A DNA stretch of 64,000 nt, from assembly GCF_902859765.1 (NCBI RefSeq), contig NZ_CADIJV010000004.1, positions 186,001 to 250,000 of the forward strand, given 5' to 3'. Positions within the stretch are counted from its first letter, which is position 1. Every line of letters begins with the position of its first letter. Shown in pieces: positions 8,175 to 16,743 of this stretch. Both the position numbers and the translations under genes were made by a program. This stretch comes from Achromobacter pulmonis (GTDB taxonomy: Bacteria; Pseudomonadota; Gammaproteobacteria; Burkholderiales; Burkholderiaceae_B). Below the pieces are notes generated by a model. It saw nothing but the letters and a program-made list of their open reading frames with translations. It searched no databases and was not told the origin of the DNA.

Positions 8175-9905
8175 TCAGAAGATTTCCGGTTCCGGCACCG
8201 GCGCGCCGAAGCCGGTTTCGAGGAAGTCGAAGTCGCAACCGTCATTGGCCTGCAGGATGTGCTGCGAGTACATCCAGCCGTAGCCGCGCTCGTAGCGCTT
8301 GGGCGGCGGCGTCCAGGCGGCGCGGCGCGCGGCCAGTTCCTCATCGCTGACGTTCAGGTGGATGGTGCGGGCCGGCACGTCGACGGTGATCAGGTCGCCG
8401 GTCTTGACCAGCGCCAGCGGGCCGCCGATATAGGCCTCGGGCGCGGCGTGCAGAATGCAGGCGCCGTAGCTGGTGCCGCTCATGCGGGCGTCGGACAGGC
8501 GCAGCATGTCGCGCACGCCCTGCTTGACCAGCTTGGTGGGGATCGGCAGCATGCCCCATTCCGGCATGCCGGGGCCGCCCTGCGGGCCGGCGTTGCGCAG
8601 GATCATGATGTGATCGGCGGTGACGTCCAGGTTCTCGTCGTCGACCGCGGCCTTCATGCTGGGATAGTCGTCGAACACCAGCGCCGGGCCGGTGTGCCTC
8701 AGGAATTGCGGCGCGCAGGCGCTGGGCTTGATGACACAGCCGTCCGGCGCGATGTTGCCGCGCAGCACCGCCAGCGCGCCCTCGTCGTAGATGGCGGTTT
8801 CCACCTTGCGGATGACGTCGTCGTTGTAGACCTCGGCGCCGGCGATGTTCTCGCCCAGCGTCTTGCCGGTGACGGTCATGGCCGACAGGTCCAGATGGCC
8901 TTCCAGGCGCGACATCAGCGCCGGCAGGCCGCCGGCGTAGAAGAAGTCTTCCATCAGGTACTTGTCGCCGCTGGGCCGGATGTTGGCGATGACCGGCACC
9001 TTGCGGCTGGCGGCGTCGAAGTCGTCCAGGCCGACCGGGTGGCCGGCGCGACGCGACATAGCCACCAGATGGATGATGGCGTTCGTGGAGCAGCCCATGG
9101 CCATGGCCACGTTGATGGCGTTGTGGAACGAGGCCGGGCTCAGGATGCGCTGCGGCGTCAGGTCGTCCCAGACCATCTCGACCACGCGGCGGCCGCAGTC
9201 GGCCGACATGCGCATGTGGTTGACGTCGGCCGCCGGAATCGACGAGGCGCCCGGCAGCGTCATGCCGATGGCCTCGGCGATGGCGGTCATGGTGCTGGCC
9301 GTGCCCATGGTCATGCAGGTGCCGTAGCTGCGGGCGATGCCGCCTTCGACCTCGGTCCATTGTTCCTGCGTGATCTTGCCGGCGCGGCGCTCGTCCCACA
9401 GCTTCCAGGCGTCCGAGCCGGAGCCGAGGATCTTGCCCTTCCAGTTGCCGCGCAGCATCGGGCCGGCGGGCACGTAGACACAGGGCAGCCCGGCGCTGAT
9501 GGCGCCCATCAGCAGACCCGGCGTGGTCTTGTCGCAGCCGCCCAGCAGCACCGCGCCGTCCACCGGGTGGCTGCGCAGCAGTTCCTCGGCCTCCATCGCC
9601 AGCATGTTCCGGTACAGCATGGTGGTGGGCTTGACGAACGATTCCGACACCGAAATGGCCGGCAGCTCCACCGGAAAGCCGCCGGCCTGGAACACACCGC
9701 GCTTGACGTCCTCGACGCGCTGCTTGAAGTGGCTGTGACAGGGGTTCAGGTCGGACCAGGTGTTGATGATGGCGATGATGGGGCGGCCGGCCCAATCGTC
9801 GGGGCCGTAGCCCATCTGCATCATGCGGGAACGATGGCCGAACGAGCGCAGGTCGTCCTTGGCCATCCAGGCGGCGCTGCGCAGGCTTTCGTAGGTGCGT
9901 TTCAT
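8175..9905 (-). CDS. IlvD/Edd-family sugar-acid dehydratase
   Basis: A 576-residue dehydratase. The three Fe-S cysteines are Cys56 (NPCHSHF), Cys124 (GGCDKTTPG) and Cys197 (GTCMTMGTASTM). This spacing fits the [2Fe-2S] L-arabinonate/pentonate dehydratase branch. The reaction would be aldonate to 2-keto-3-deoxy-aldonate. The ATG at 9905 begins the conserved N-terminus; the ribosome site is weak. It leads the operon with the RraA-like gene (45-base gap) and the Bug receptor. A divergent GntR regulator starts at 10083. The exact substrate cannot be read from the sequence. Confidence 0.88.
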   Translation of the reverse strand: MKRTYESLRSAAWMAKDDLRSFGHRSRMMQMGYGPDDWAGRPIIAIINTWSDLNPCHSHFKQRVEDVKRGVFQAGGFPVELPAISVSESFVKPTTMLYRNMLAMEAEELLRSHPVDGAVLLGGCDKTTPGLLMGAISAGLPCVYVPAGPMLRGNWKGKILGSGSDAWKLWDERRAGKITQEQWTEVEGGIARSYGTCMTMGTASTMTAIAEAIGMTLPGASSIPAADVNHMRMSADCGRRVVEMVWDDLTPQRILSPASFHNAINVAMAMGCSTNAIIHLVAMSRRAGHPVGLDDFDAASRKVPVIANIRPSGDKYLMEDFFYAGGLPALMSRLEGHLDLSAMTVTGKTLGENIAGAEVYNDDVIRKVETAIYDEGALAVLRGNIAPDGCVIKPSACAPQFLRHTGPALVFDDYPSMKAAVDDENLDVTADHIMILRNAGPQGGPGMPEWGMLPIPTKLVKQGVRDMLRLSDARMSGTSYGACILHAAPEAYIGGPLALVKTGDLITVDVPARTIHLNVSDEELAARRAAWTPPPKRYERGYGWMYSQHILQANDGCDFDFLETGFGAPVPEPEIF

Positions 9906-9972
9906 AGGCGGGTGCGGGTCCTGGGTGCGGTGCAATGTGAAAGAGACGAATGCGTTGACGGGATCATTTAAA

Positions 9973-9988
9973 CACTAATACATTAGTG
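9973..9988. promoter_or_regulatory. Palindromic operator candidate for the GntR regulator
   Basis: A perfect 16-base palindrome, CACTAAT-AC-ATTAGTG, lies between the divergent dehydratase (9905) and GntR (10083) genes. FCD-type GntR regulators bind short perfect dyads of this size in their own divergent promoters. Confidence 0.6.
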
Positions 9989-10082
9989 CGTCAGCTAGGT
10001 GGAAACCCGCTACACTCCGCTTCCAGGATCGCTCCGTACCGGGGCGTTCCGCCACCACCAGCCCTTACCGAACCACGCCCCG

Positions 10083-10772
10083 ATGCCCAGCCCCAAGCTC
10101 AGACTGGACCGTTCGCGCCACGCGGCGCCGCAGGTCTTCGAACATCTGCGCGACCAGATCATGTCCCTGGATCTGGCGCCGGGCACGCCGCTGTCGCGGG
10201 TGACGCTGGCCGAGACCTATGGCGTAAGCCAGACGCCGATCCGCGACGCGCTCATGAAACTGGCCGAAGAAGCGCTGGTCGAGATCTATCCGCAGCACAC
10301 CACCGTGGTCAGCCGCATCGACATCGCCGCGGCGCGCCAGGCGCATTTCCTGCGCCGCTCGATCGAGCTGGAAATCGTGCACCTGCTCGCGCAGAAGCCT
10401 GACGCCCTATTGATCCAGCGGCTGCAGGCCAGCATCGAGCGCCAGCGCGTCTGCCTCGCCGCCGGCGAATACCCGCAGTTCATGGCGGCCGACCAGGCCT
10501 TCCACCGCGACATGCACGTGGCCGCTGGCGTCAGCGCGCTGTGGGACATGGAGCAACGCTACAGCGGCCACGTCGACCGCCTGCGCCGCCTGCACCTGCC
10601 CGAGGCGGGCAAGGCCGCGCGCATCATGGACGACCACCAGCGGGTGCTGGATGCCATCGCGGCCGGCGACGCCGCCCGCGCGCAGCAGGCCCTGCGCGAG
10701 CACCTGTCGGGCACCCTCAACCAGGTGGCCGACATCTGCAAACGCTATCCGGACTACGTGCTGGCCGATTGA
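10083..10772 (+). CDS. GntR-family regulator with FCD domain
   Basis: A 229-residue FadR-type GntR regulator. Residues 10-75 form the winged helix (APGTPLSRVTLAETYGVSQT, PIRDALMKLAEEALV). Residues 85-220 are the all-helical FCD ligand domain, with DQAFHRDMHVAAG and late RIMDDHQRVLDAIAAGD motifs that supply metal-binding Asp and His residues. It is divergent from the dehydratase operon and probably represses it until a sugar-acid ligand binds. The start is uncertain: the ATG at 10083 has no clear ribosome site. A GTG at 9999 would add 28 residues. Confidence 0.88.
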   Translation: MPSPKLRLDRSRHAAPQVFEHLRDQIMSLDLAPGTPLSRVTLAETYGVSQTPIRDALMKLAEEALVEIYPQHTTVVSRIDIAAARQAHFLRRSIELEIVHLLAQKPDALLIQRLQASIERQRVCLAAGEYPQFMAADQAFHRDMHVAAGVSALWDMEQRYSGHVDRLRRLHLPEAGKAARIMDDHQRVLDAIAAGDAARAQQALREHLSGTLNQVADICKRYPDYVLAD

Positions 10773-10783
10773 GCCGGCGACAC

Positions 10784-12169
10784 TCAGTCCAACCCGTAGC
10801 GCAGGATCACGGTCCTGCCGTCGCGCTCGGCGTGCACCAGCACGCCCTCGCCAGCCGCGTCCAGTCCCAGCAGGCCGCGCTCCTGGTCCGGCGACAGCTG
10901 GAAGGGCCGCCAGGTGCGGCCCTGGTCATGCGTATGGAAATAGGTCCGGGTCCGTTCGCCAAAATCGAACAGGCGATCGGCATAGGTCTGCACCATCCAG
11001 CCCTTGCGGCCAAACCAGGCCTGGCCGATCGACGACGGCTGGCCCCGCACCTTGGGCGTGGCGGCCAGTTCGTGCCAATTGCCCTGGTCCGTATCGAGGC
11101 GAAAAATGCGATTGCCTTGCGTGGCGTATACCGGCATGCCCAGCACCGGCCGCGACATCGGGTCCTGTTGCGGTACCGGCGCCACGCCATGGGTAATACG
11201 GAACGCCGGCGATGCGCCCGCCTGGAACCGCACCTCGAAACGCCGGGTCTCGATACGCCGCGCGGCGCCGTCGGCCCCGACCCGGTCGCGCCAACTCCAG
11301 CCCACCGCCCGGTCGGCCGCCACCGGATACAGCGACCAGCCATAAGCCAGGCGCGCGTCCGCGGCGCCGCGCTGCGGGCCCGCCTGATCGGCAAGCGCCT
11401 TGCCGTAGCTGCCGGCATCGGGCCAGACCTGCTCGTCCAGCCGCAGCGCCGACCAATGCCGGGCGCCGTCTTCGCTCACCAGCAGGCGCGCGCCATCGGC
11501 CGCCTCTTCGAGCGCCACGACGCGCGCCTCGGTCAGGAACATGGCGTGGCGCTGGGCCGGGCCCAGCGTCACTTCGGGCGCGTAGCGCCAACTGGCGCCC
11601 TGGTCATCCGAGCGCCATGCCCCGCCCACGGCCGGCGCGCCACGCTGGCGCGCCTGGCGCAAGGGGCCGGCGACCAGGTACAGGGTCTGGCCCGGGGTAC
11701 TCAGGAGCGTCACGCCGGCATCGCCAGCGACAGAACCGAGCAGCGCGTAGCGCCCGTTGTCGCGGCCGCCGTAGACCAAATTGCGCACCTCGCGCGCGGC
11801 CGCGGCCGCCCGCAGCAGGTCTTGGGCCAGGGCGGCCTGGCGGATGGCCGCCTCGTCCTGCGGCATGGGCGGCATGGGCCCGAACTCGCCCGGCTCATGC
11901 TGCGCCGGCACCAGCGCCTCCAGCACCGGCGCCTGCTCCAGCCCGCCCTGGACCCGCCCTGCCACGATCAATTGGCCGGTCAGGTATTGGTAGTCGCCAA
12001 AGCGGTACAGGAGCGTGCGCGAATAGCCCGCCAGCGGCGGCCCGTCGAGCTGGCCGATCACCTCGCTGCGCACCAGCGGCTGGCCTTGCGGCGCCAACTG
12101 ATACAGGCCATAGGCCAATAGCCCGGCCACGGCAATCGCGGCCGCGCTGGCGTACCCCCTGATATCCAT
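10784..12169 (-). CDS. Membrane-anchored protein with Asp-box (BNR-like) repeats, function unknown
   Basis: A 461-residue protein that I do not recognise as a named family. Residues 6-25 form one hydrophobic N-terminal segment, so it is probably anchored with its bulk outside. The rest is beta-rich. It has three Asp-box-like motifs: SDDQGASW near 187-194, SEDGARHW near 232-239 and THDQGRTW near 413-420. Such motifs mark beta-propeller blades in sialidases and YCF48-like proteins, but sialidase catalytic residues were not seen. The region at 85-130 is Ala/Pro/Glu-rich. It converges on the GntR gene with 11 bases between stops and is divergent from a small secreted protein. Confidence 0.6.
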   Translation of the reverse strand: MDIRGYASAAAIAVAGLLAYGLYQLAPQGQPLVRSEVIGQLDGPPLAGYSRTLLYRFGDYQYLTGQLIVAGRVQGGLEQAPVLEALVPAQHEPGEFGPMPPMPQDEAAIRQAALAQDLLRAAAAAREVRNLVYGGRDNGRYALLGSVAGDAGVTLLSTPGQTLYLVAGPLRQARQRGAPAVGGAWRSDDQGASWRYAPEVTLGPAQRHAMFLTEARVVALEEAADGARLLVSEDGARHWSALRLDEQVWPDAGSYGKALADQAGPQRGAADARLAYGWSLYPVAADRAVGWSWRDRVGADGAARRIETRRFEVRFQAGASPAFRITHGVAPVPQQDPMSRPVLGMPVYATQGNRIFRLDTDQGNWHELAATPKVRGQPSSIGQAWFGRKGWMVQTYADRLFDFGERTRTYFHTHDQGRTWRPFQLSPDQERGLLGLDAAGEGVLVHAERDGRTVILRYGLD

Positions 12170-12333
12170 TCCTGCGTTTCCCCTCGAAACCTGCCGCTGC
12201 CGCCCTGCATTGTGGCGGCATCCGGACCGACGAGACTATACCCTTGCGCCGGGCCGGCCGGCGGGATGCGGCCATGACCGGATCTTTCTCTATACTGGGT
12301 GACTTACCTTGATGCCGCTCTGGAAACGCCCTC

Positions 12334-12900
12334 ATGATTGCAAGGCAAGCGCTACCTACCCTGATCCTGGCCACGCTGGCGGGCACGGCCTGGGGCCAGC
12401 CGGCCCCCACGCCGGCCGACGCCTGCGCGGCCCAGGCCGCGCGCCAGGACAAGCCGGCGCCGGGCGGCGCCTGCGCCAGCGAAGTCGCGGCGCGTCAGGA
12501 CGACAGCGCCGCAACGGTGTCGGGCAACGGGTCTGACTGGCAGCCGCTGGCGCCGCAGAGCATGCCGGGCGTGTTCTATGACGGCGCCTCGATCACGCAG
12601 CTGTCCGAACGGCCCGTGGTGATGCTGGCCACGGTGGCATGGTTCTACGCCCAGCCTCGGGTTTCCGAGACCAACGGCCAGCCCTATGGCTCGGTGACGC
12701 AGGCCGTGATCATGGACTGCAGCGCCAATACCTATACGGTCACCGAGACGCAGCACTATACGGGTCCCAATGCCACCGGCAGCCTGGTGGAATCGCTGCC
12801 GGTGGCCGGCGTGAACAACGCGCCGGTGGTGCGCGATCCGGTCCAGCGTTCGCTGCGCACGGTGATCTGCCCGGCCGACGGCGGCCGCGCCCGGCGCTGA
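12334..12900 (+). CDS. Small exported protein, surface-adhesin-E-like
   Basis: A 188-residue protein with a Sec signal peptide ending TAWGQ-PAP. A low-complexity Ala/Asp/Cys-containing segment follows at 23-65. The C-terminal 120 residues (NGSDWQPLAP, GVFYDGASITQL, VVMLATVAWFY, VIMDCSANTYTV) resemble the surface-adhesin protein E domain found in small beta-proteobacterial exported proteins. Cysteines in MDCS and VICP could form a disulfide. The ATG at 12334 follows GGAAA. A TATACT at 12291-12296 may be the -10 element. The domain call is from pattern memory only. Confidence 0.55.
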   Translation: MIARQALPTLILATLAGTAWGQPAPTPADACAAQAARQDKPAPGGACASEVAARQDDSAATVSGNGSDWQPLAPQSMPGVFYDGASITQLSERPVVMLATVAWFYAQPRVSETNGQPYGSVTQAVIMDCSANTYTVTETQHYTGPNATGSLVESLPVAGVNNAPVVRDPVQRSLRTVICPADGGRARR

Positions 12901-12919
12901 GGCGCAGCGGTCCTGCGCC
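12901..12919. terminator. Hairpin between convergent genes
   Basis: GGCGCAG and CTGCGCC form a perfect 7-bp stem with a 5-base loop, immediately after the stop at 12900 and before the convergent metY stop at 12950. There is no T-tract. Confidence 0.4.
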
Positions 12920-12949
12920 GATCCGCCCCGCGCGCCGCCGGCGCGCCGG

Positions 12950-14245
12950 TCACACCTGGGCCAGGGCCTGGTCCAGGTCGGCCAGCAGATCGTCGATGTG
13001 CTCGATGCCAATCGACAGGCGCACGGTTTCCTCGCGCACGCCGGCCTTTTGCAGCTCTTCGGGATTGAGCTGGCGGTGGGTGGTGGATGCGGGATGGGTG
13101 GCCAGCGACTTGGCATCGCCGATATTGACCAGGCGGGTGAACAGTTGCAGCGCGTCCTGGAAGCGCGCGCCGGCCTCGCGGCCGCCCTTGACGCCAAAGG
13201 TGAACAGGCCGGGCGCCTTGCCGCCCAGGTACTTGCGCACCAGTGCGTGGTCGGGATGGTCCGGCAGGCCGGCGTAATTGACCCAATCGACCTTGGGATG
13301 CTCGCGCAGGTAGTTGGCCACCTTGACCGCGTTCTCCACGATGCGGTCGACCCGCAGCGCCAGCGTCTCGATGCCTTGCAGGATCTGGAACGAATTGAAC
13401 GGCGAGATCGCCGCGCCGGTGTTGCGCAGCGGCACTACGCGGGCGCGGCCGATGTAGGCGGCCGCGCCGAAGGCTTCGGTATAGACCACGCCGTGGTAAC
13501 TGACGTCGGGCTCGTTCAGGCGCTTGAAGCGGGTCTTGTGCTCGGCCCACGGGAACTTGCCCGAGTCGATGATGGCGCCGCCCAGGCTGGTGCCGTGGCC
13601 GCCCAGGTACTTGGTCAGCGATTGCACCACGATGTCGGCGCCGTGCTCGATCGGACGCAGCAGGTACGGCGACGGCACGGTGTTATCGACGATCAGCGGC
13701 AGGCCGTGGCGGTGGGCCAGCTCGGCCAGCGCGGCGATGTCGGTGATGTTGCCCAGCGGGTTGCCGACCGATTCGGCGAAGATGGCCTTGGTGCGCTCGT
13801 CGATCTGCGCCTCGAAAGCCGCCAGGTCGCCCGGATGGGCAAAGCGCGTGGTGATGCCGTATTGCGGCAGCGTGTGGGCGAACAGGTTGTACGTGCCGCC
13901 GTACAGCGTGCTGGACGAGACGATGTTGTCGCCCGCCTCGGCAATGGTCAGGATGGCATAGGTCACCGCCGCCTGGCCCGAGGCCAGCGCCAGCGCGGCG
14001 ATGCCGCCTTCCAGCGCCGCCACGCGCTGTTCCAGCACGTCGGTGGTCGGGTTCATGATGCGGGTGTAGATGTTGCCCGCCACCTTCAGGTCGAACAGGT
14101 CGGCGCCGTGCTGGGTATCGTCAAAGGCATACGCCACAGTCTGGTAGATCGGCACGGCCACCGCGCGCGTGGTCGGGTCCGGCTTGTAGCCGCCGTGCAC
14201 GGCGATAGTCTCCAGCCGCCATTCGGGTTTCTTCGCTTCGGTCAT
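12950..14245 (-). CDS. metY: O-acetylhomoserine sulfhydrylase (MetY-type PLP enzyme)
   Basis: A 431-residue Cys/Met-metabolism PLP enzyme. The Schiff-base lysine is Lys212 in SLTKYLGGHG. The cofactor region NPTTDVLEQRVAALEGG and LASGQAAVTYA is typical of O-acetylhomoserine aminocarboxypropyltransferase, which makes homocysteine from O-acetylhomoserine and sulfide. The long insert around 245-260 (FKRLNEPDVSYHG) and the length of about 430 separate MetY from the shorter MetZ and MetB. It is monocistronic, convergent with the gene at 12334, and 78 bases upstream of the ubiT stop on the same strand. Confidence 0.92.
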   Translation of the reverse strand: MTEAKKPEWRLETIAVHGGYKPDPTTRAVAVPIYQTVAYAFDDTQHGADLFDLKVAGNIYTRIMNPTTDVLEQRVAALEGGIAALALASGQAAVTYAILTIAEAGDNIVSSSTLYGGTYNLFAHTLPQYGITTRFAHPGDLAAFEAQIDERTKAIFAESVGNPLGNITDIAALAELAHRHGLPLIVDNTVPSPYLLRPIEHGADIVVQSLTKYLGGHGTSLGGAIIDSGKFPWAEHKTRFKRLNEPDVSYHGVVYTEAFGAAAYIGRARVVPLRNTGAAISPFNSFQILQGIETLALRVDRIVENAVKVANYLREHPKVDWVNYAGLPDHPDHALVRKYLGGKAPGLFTFGVKGGREAGARFQDALQLFTRLVNIGDAKSLATHPASTTHRQLNPEELQKAGVREETVRLSIGIEHIDDLLADLDQALAQV

Positions 14246-14323
14246 CGCTGTCTCCTTGTGGGTACTGGGAGGCGATACTACCCGCAGCTCATGCCCGCGT
14301 AAACCGCCGTGGCGCGGCGGTTT

Positions 14324-14761
14324 TCACAGGCTGCCGCGCGCCTCCCAGCGCCGCAACCATGCCGGCCGCGGCGCCGCGTCCAGCCAGTTCTTGACGATCA
14401 GGCCCAGTTCGGTGTCGCCGGAAATGCGCAGCCGGCGCTGAAAGAACAAGGTGTCGGCGTCGGTTTCGCCCCGCATCAGGGCCAGCAATTCGGCCACACC
14501 CGCGCCCAGTTCGAGTTCGCAGGCCTGGCGGCGCCACAACGGCCGAAAGACGCCGTCCCGCACCGTGAAGCGGCTGCACAGACCCAGGTCCTCGACGGTA
14601 ATGGCGAAGCTGCGGCCCTCCAGTTCGGGCGGCGGGCTGAGCCAGTTCAGGCGCCGCGCCAGCTCCAGTCCCGCGACGAAATGCAGCGACACCAGCGGCG
14701 CCGGCAGGCGGCGGCCCAGGCGCGCGACCACGCCGGGCGCGGCGAATCCCGTGCCGCTCAT
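14324..14761 (-). CDS. ubiT: UbiT, SCP2-domain accessory factor for anaerobic ubiquinone synthesis
   Basis: A 145-residue protein with an SCP2 sterol-carrier-like domain. The block SFAITVEDLGLCSRFTVRDG and the late RRLRISGDTELGLIVKN are family features. UbiT binds isoprenoid quinone intermediates and supports O2-independent hydroxylation by UbiU-UbiV. Its ATG overlaps the ubiV stop as ATGA, so the three genes are translationally coupled in the order ubiU-ubiV-ubiT. The next operon is nitrate respiration, which fits a need for ubiquinone without oxygen. Confidence 0.87.
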   Translation of the reverse strand: MSGTGFAAPGVVARLGRRLPAPLVSLHFVAGLELARRLNWLSPPPELEGRSFAITVEDLGLCSRFTVRDGVFRPLWRRQACELELGAGVAELLALMRGETDADTLFFQRRLRISGDTELGLIVKNWLDAAPRPAWLRRWEARGSL

Positions 14762-15654
14762 GGCCGCTCCTGCCAGGCGATGCCGGACTGGCCATGGAAA
14801 TAGCCATTGCAGCGGCCGATGCCGGCCGGCGGACTCACCGCGCCCTGCGCGCGGCCGCCGCGCACCGCGTCGAGCGCGCCAATCGCCGCCAGCGTGCCGC
14901 TGGACTGCGGGCTGACGCGCAGCACCTCGGCGCCCATGTCCGCCAGACGCGCCGCCTGGTCCAGCAAGTCGAGACAGGCGGCCGACTGCACCTGGATGCC
15001 GTTGATCGCCAGGAATTCGCGCGATTCCCGCGTGCGCATGTCCAGGCCATCGGGGTGTTCGATGCAGCGAAAGCCGCAGTCGTCCTTCTTCAAGCGGAAA
15101 TGGCGCGCGGTGAAACAGCGCGCCGAGAACGCCAGGGCCATGCGGCCCCACACCATGACCTCGGCCTGCAATCCGGCCGGCCGCTCGTCCAGCAGCCGCG
15201 CCAGCGTATTGACGTGCATTTCCAGCGGCGCCACGAAGCGGACGGCTCCGCGCGCGGCCAGCCATTCCAGCGTGCCGCCGTGATAGGCGTTCATGTGCGG
15301 ACCGGCCACGAACGGCCGCCCGTCCAGGTGGCGCAGGGCGCCGGCCTCGCCGGCCTCGACCATGAAGTCCGTCTGCTCGCACAGGCGCCGCAGGGCCGAC
15401 GCCTCGGCGCCGGTTTCGATCAGGGTGCGGCCGGACAGCACCACGTCCTTGCCGCTGGCGGCAAGGTCGCGCGCCAGGTCGAGCCAGTCGTCGGCGCGCA
15501 GCTCGTGGCGCCGGCTGCAGACGGTCTCGCCGATATAAAGAATGTCGGCCGCGCTGTCGGCCAGTTCCGCGTAGAACGCCAGCGTGCGCTGGCGCGGCCA
15601 GTAATACAGAAGCGGGCCGACCGAGATGCGGAAAGGCTGGGGATTCATTTCCAT
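14758..15654 (-). CDS. ubiV: UbiV, U32-family O2-independent ubiquinone hydroxylase subunit
   Basis: A 298-residue peptidase-U32-family protein. UbiV works with UbiU as an Fe-S heterodimer that hydroxylates the ubiquinone ring without O2. The four cluster cysteines are visible: one in ETVCSRR, then a set spaced C-x12-C-x3-C in the RC...DDCGFRC region, as in Escherichia coli UbiV. The start is either ATG 15654 or ATG 15648; the latter overlaps the ubiU stop as ATGA. It is followed directly by ubiT. Confidence 0.9.
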   Translation of the reverse strand: MEMNPQPFRISVGPLLYYWPRQRTLAFYAELADSAADILYIGETVCSRRHELRADDWLDLARDLAASGKDVVLSGRTLIETGAEASALRRLCEQTDFMVEAGEAGALRHLDGRPFVAGPHMNAYHGGTLEWLAARGAVRFVAPLEMHVNTLARLLDERPAGLQAEVMVWGRMALAFSARCFTARHFRLKKDDCGFRCIEHPDGLDMRTRESREFLAINGIQVQSAACLDLLDQAARLADMGAEVLRVSPQSSGTLAAIGALDAVRGGRAQGAVSPPAGIGRCNGYFHGQSGIAWQERP

Positions 15655-16661
15655 GGACGTTCGAATGCGCCTTGCGTGACTTGGGAACCCTCGGCATGGC
15701 GCGCCAGCATGGCGTTCCATTCGGGGCGGGGGGAATAGCGGTTGGCATCGGCGTGGGCGCTGTCGAGCGCGGCGCGCAGCGTGGACACCACCTGGGTGAC
15801 ATAGGCCGGGCTGCGCTGGCGTCCTTCGATCTTGATGGCCGCCACACCCATCTCGGCCAGCCTGGGCAGCAGGCCGATGGCGTTCAGGCTGGTGGGTTCC
15901 TCCAACGCGTGGTCGGCGTGGCCCTCGACCTCGAAGCGGCCCTTGCACAGGGTCGGATAGGCCGCGGCCTCGCCCGGCCCGTAGCGGTCGATCAGGATGC
16001 CGTTCAAGCGCGCGTCCAGGTGGCCGTCCGCCTCGACCCAGCGCACCGCGCTGGCGGGCGAACAGACGCCCTTGTTGTTGGGCGAGTCGCCGGTGGCGTA
16101 CGACGACAGCAGGCAGCGGCCCTCGGCCATGACGCACAGGCTGCCGAAGCCGAACACTTCGACTTCGACGCTGACGTTGGCGCAGATGCGGGCGATCTCG
16201 GTCAGGGTCAGCACGCGCGGCAGCACCACGCGCTGAATGCCGAACTGTTCCTTCATCAGTTCGATGGCATCGCTGTGGGTGGCCGAGCCCTGCACCGACA
16301 GGTGCAGCCGCAGATCGGGATAGCGGTCGCGGGCATAGGCCAGCAGGCCGGCGTCGGCCATGATGACCGCGTCCGCGCCCAGCCCATGCGCGGCGTCGAC
16401 CGCCGCGCGCCATTCCTGGCCGCGGCCCGCCTGCACGAAGGTGTTGATGGCGAACAGCACCTTGCGCTGCCGGCTGTGCGCCAGTTCGACGCCGGCGCGG
16501 ATGTCGCTTTCGGTGAAGTTGAGCCCGGCGAAGTTGCGGGCGTTGGTGGCGTTCTTCAGGCCTAGGTAGATGGTGTCGGCGCCTGCCTCGATCGCCGCCT
16601 TCAGCGCGGCCAGGCTGCCGGCCGGCGCCACGAGTTCCAGGGGGGAGGTTCGGGTTTGCAT
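15645..16661 (-). CDS. ubiU: UbiU, U32-family O2-independent ubiquinone hydroxylase subunit
   Basis: A 338-residue U32-family protein, partner of UbiV. It begins LELVAPAGSLAALKAAIEAG and has the NARNFAGLNFTESD motif typical of UbiU. Cluster cysteines occur as C-x6-C-x16-C (LCVMAEGRC and GVCSPAS), with a fourth in PTLCKGRF, matching the E. coli pattern. It leads the ubiUVT operon. A half-conserved FNR-type site lies 36-49 bases upstream, which fits anaerobic control. Confidence 0.92.
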   Translation of the reverse strand: MQTRTSPLELVAPAGSLAALKAAIEAGADTIYLGLKNATNARNFAGLNFTESDIRAGVELAHSRQRKVLFAINTFVQAGRGQEWRAAVDAAHGLGADAVIMADAGLLAYARDRYPDLRLHLSVQGSATHSDAIELMKEQFGIQRVVLPRVLTLTEIARICANVSVEVEVFGFGSLCVMAEGRCLLSSYATGDSPNNKGVCSPASAVRWVEADGHLDARLNGILIDRYGPGEAAAYPTLCKGRFEVEGHADHALEEPTSLNAIGLLPRLAEMGVAAIKIEGRQRSPAYVTQVVSTLRAALDSAHADANRYSPRPEWNAMLARHAEGSQVTQGAFERPWK

Positions 16662-16696
16662 GCCGGCCAGTCTAGGGGCCGGCGCCGCGCGGGGCC

Positions 16697-16710
16697 TTGT
16701 CGCAGATCAA
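16697..16710 (-). promoter_or_regulatory. FNR/ANR-like box upstream of ubiU
   Basis: Read on the minus strand the sequence is TTGAT-CTGC-GACAA. The first half is perfect for the FNR/ANR consensus TTGAT-N4-ATCAA; the second keeps only CAA. It is centred about 42 bases before the ubiU ATG. If it acts from the usual -41.5 position, the transcript would be almost leaderless. Confidence 0.4.
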
Positions 16711-16743
16711 ACCGCGCGGCGGCCGCGCGCCCGGGCGGTCAAG

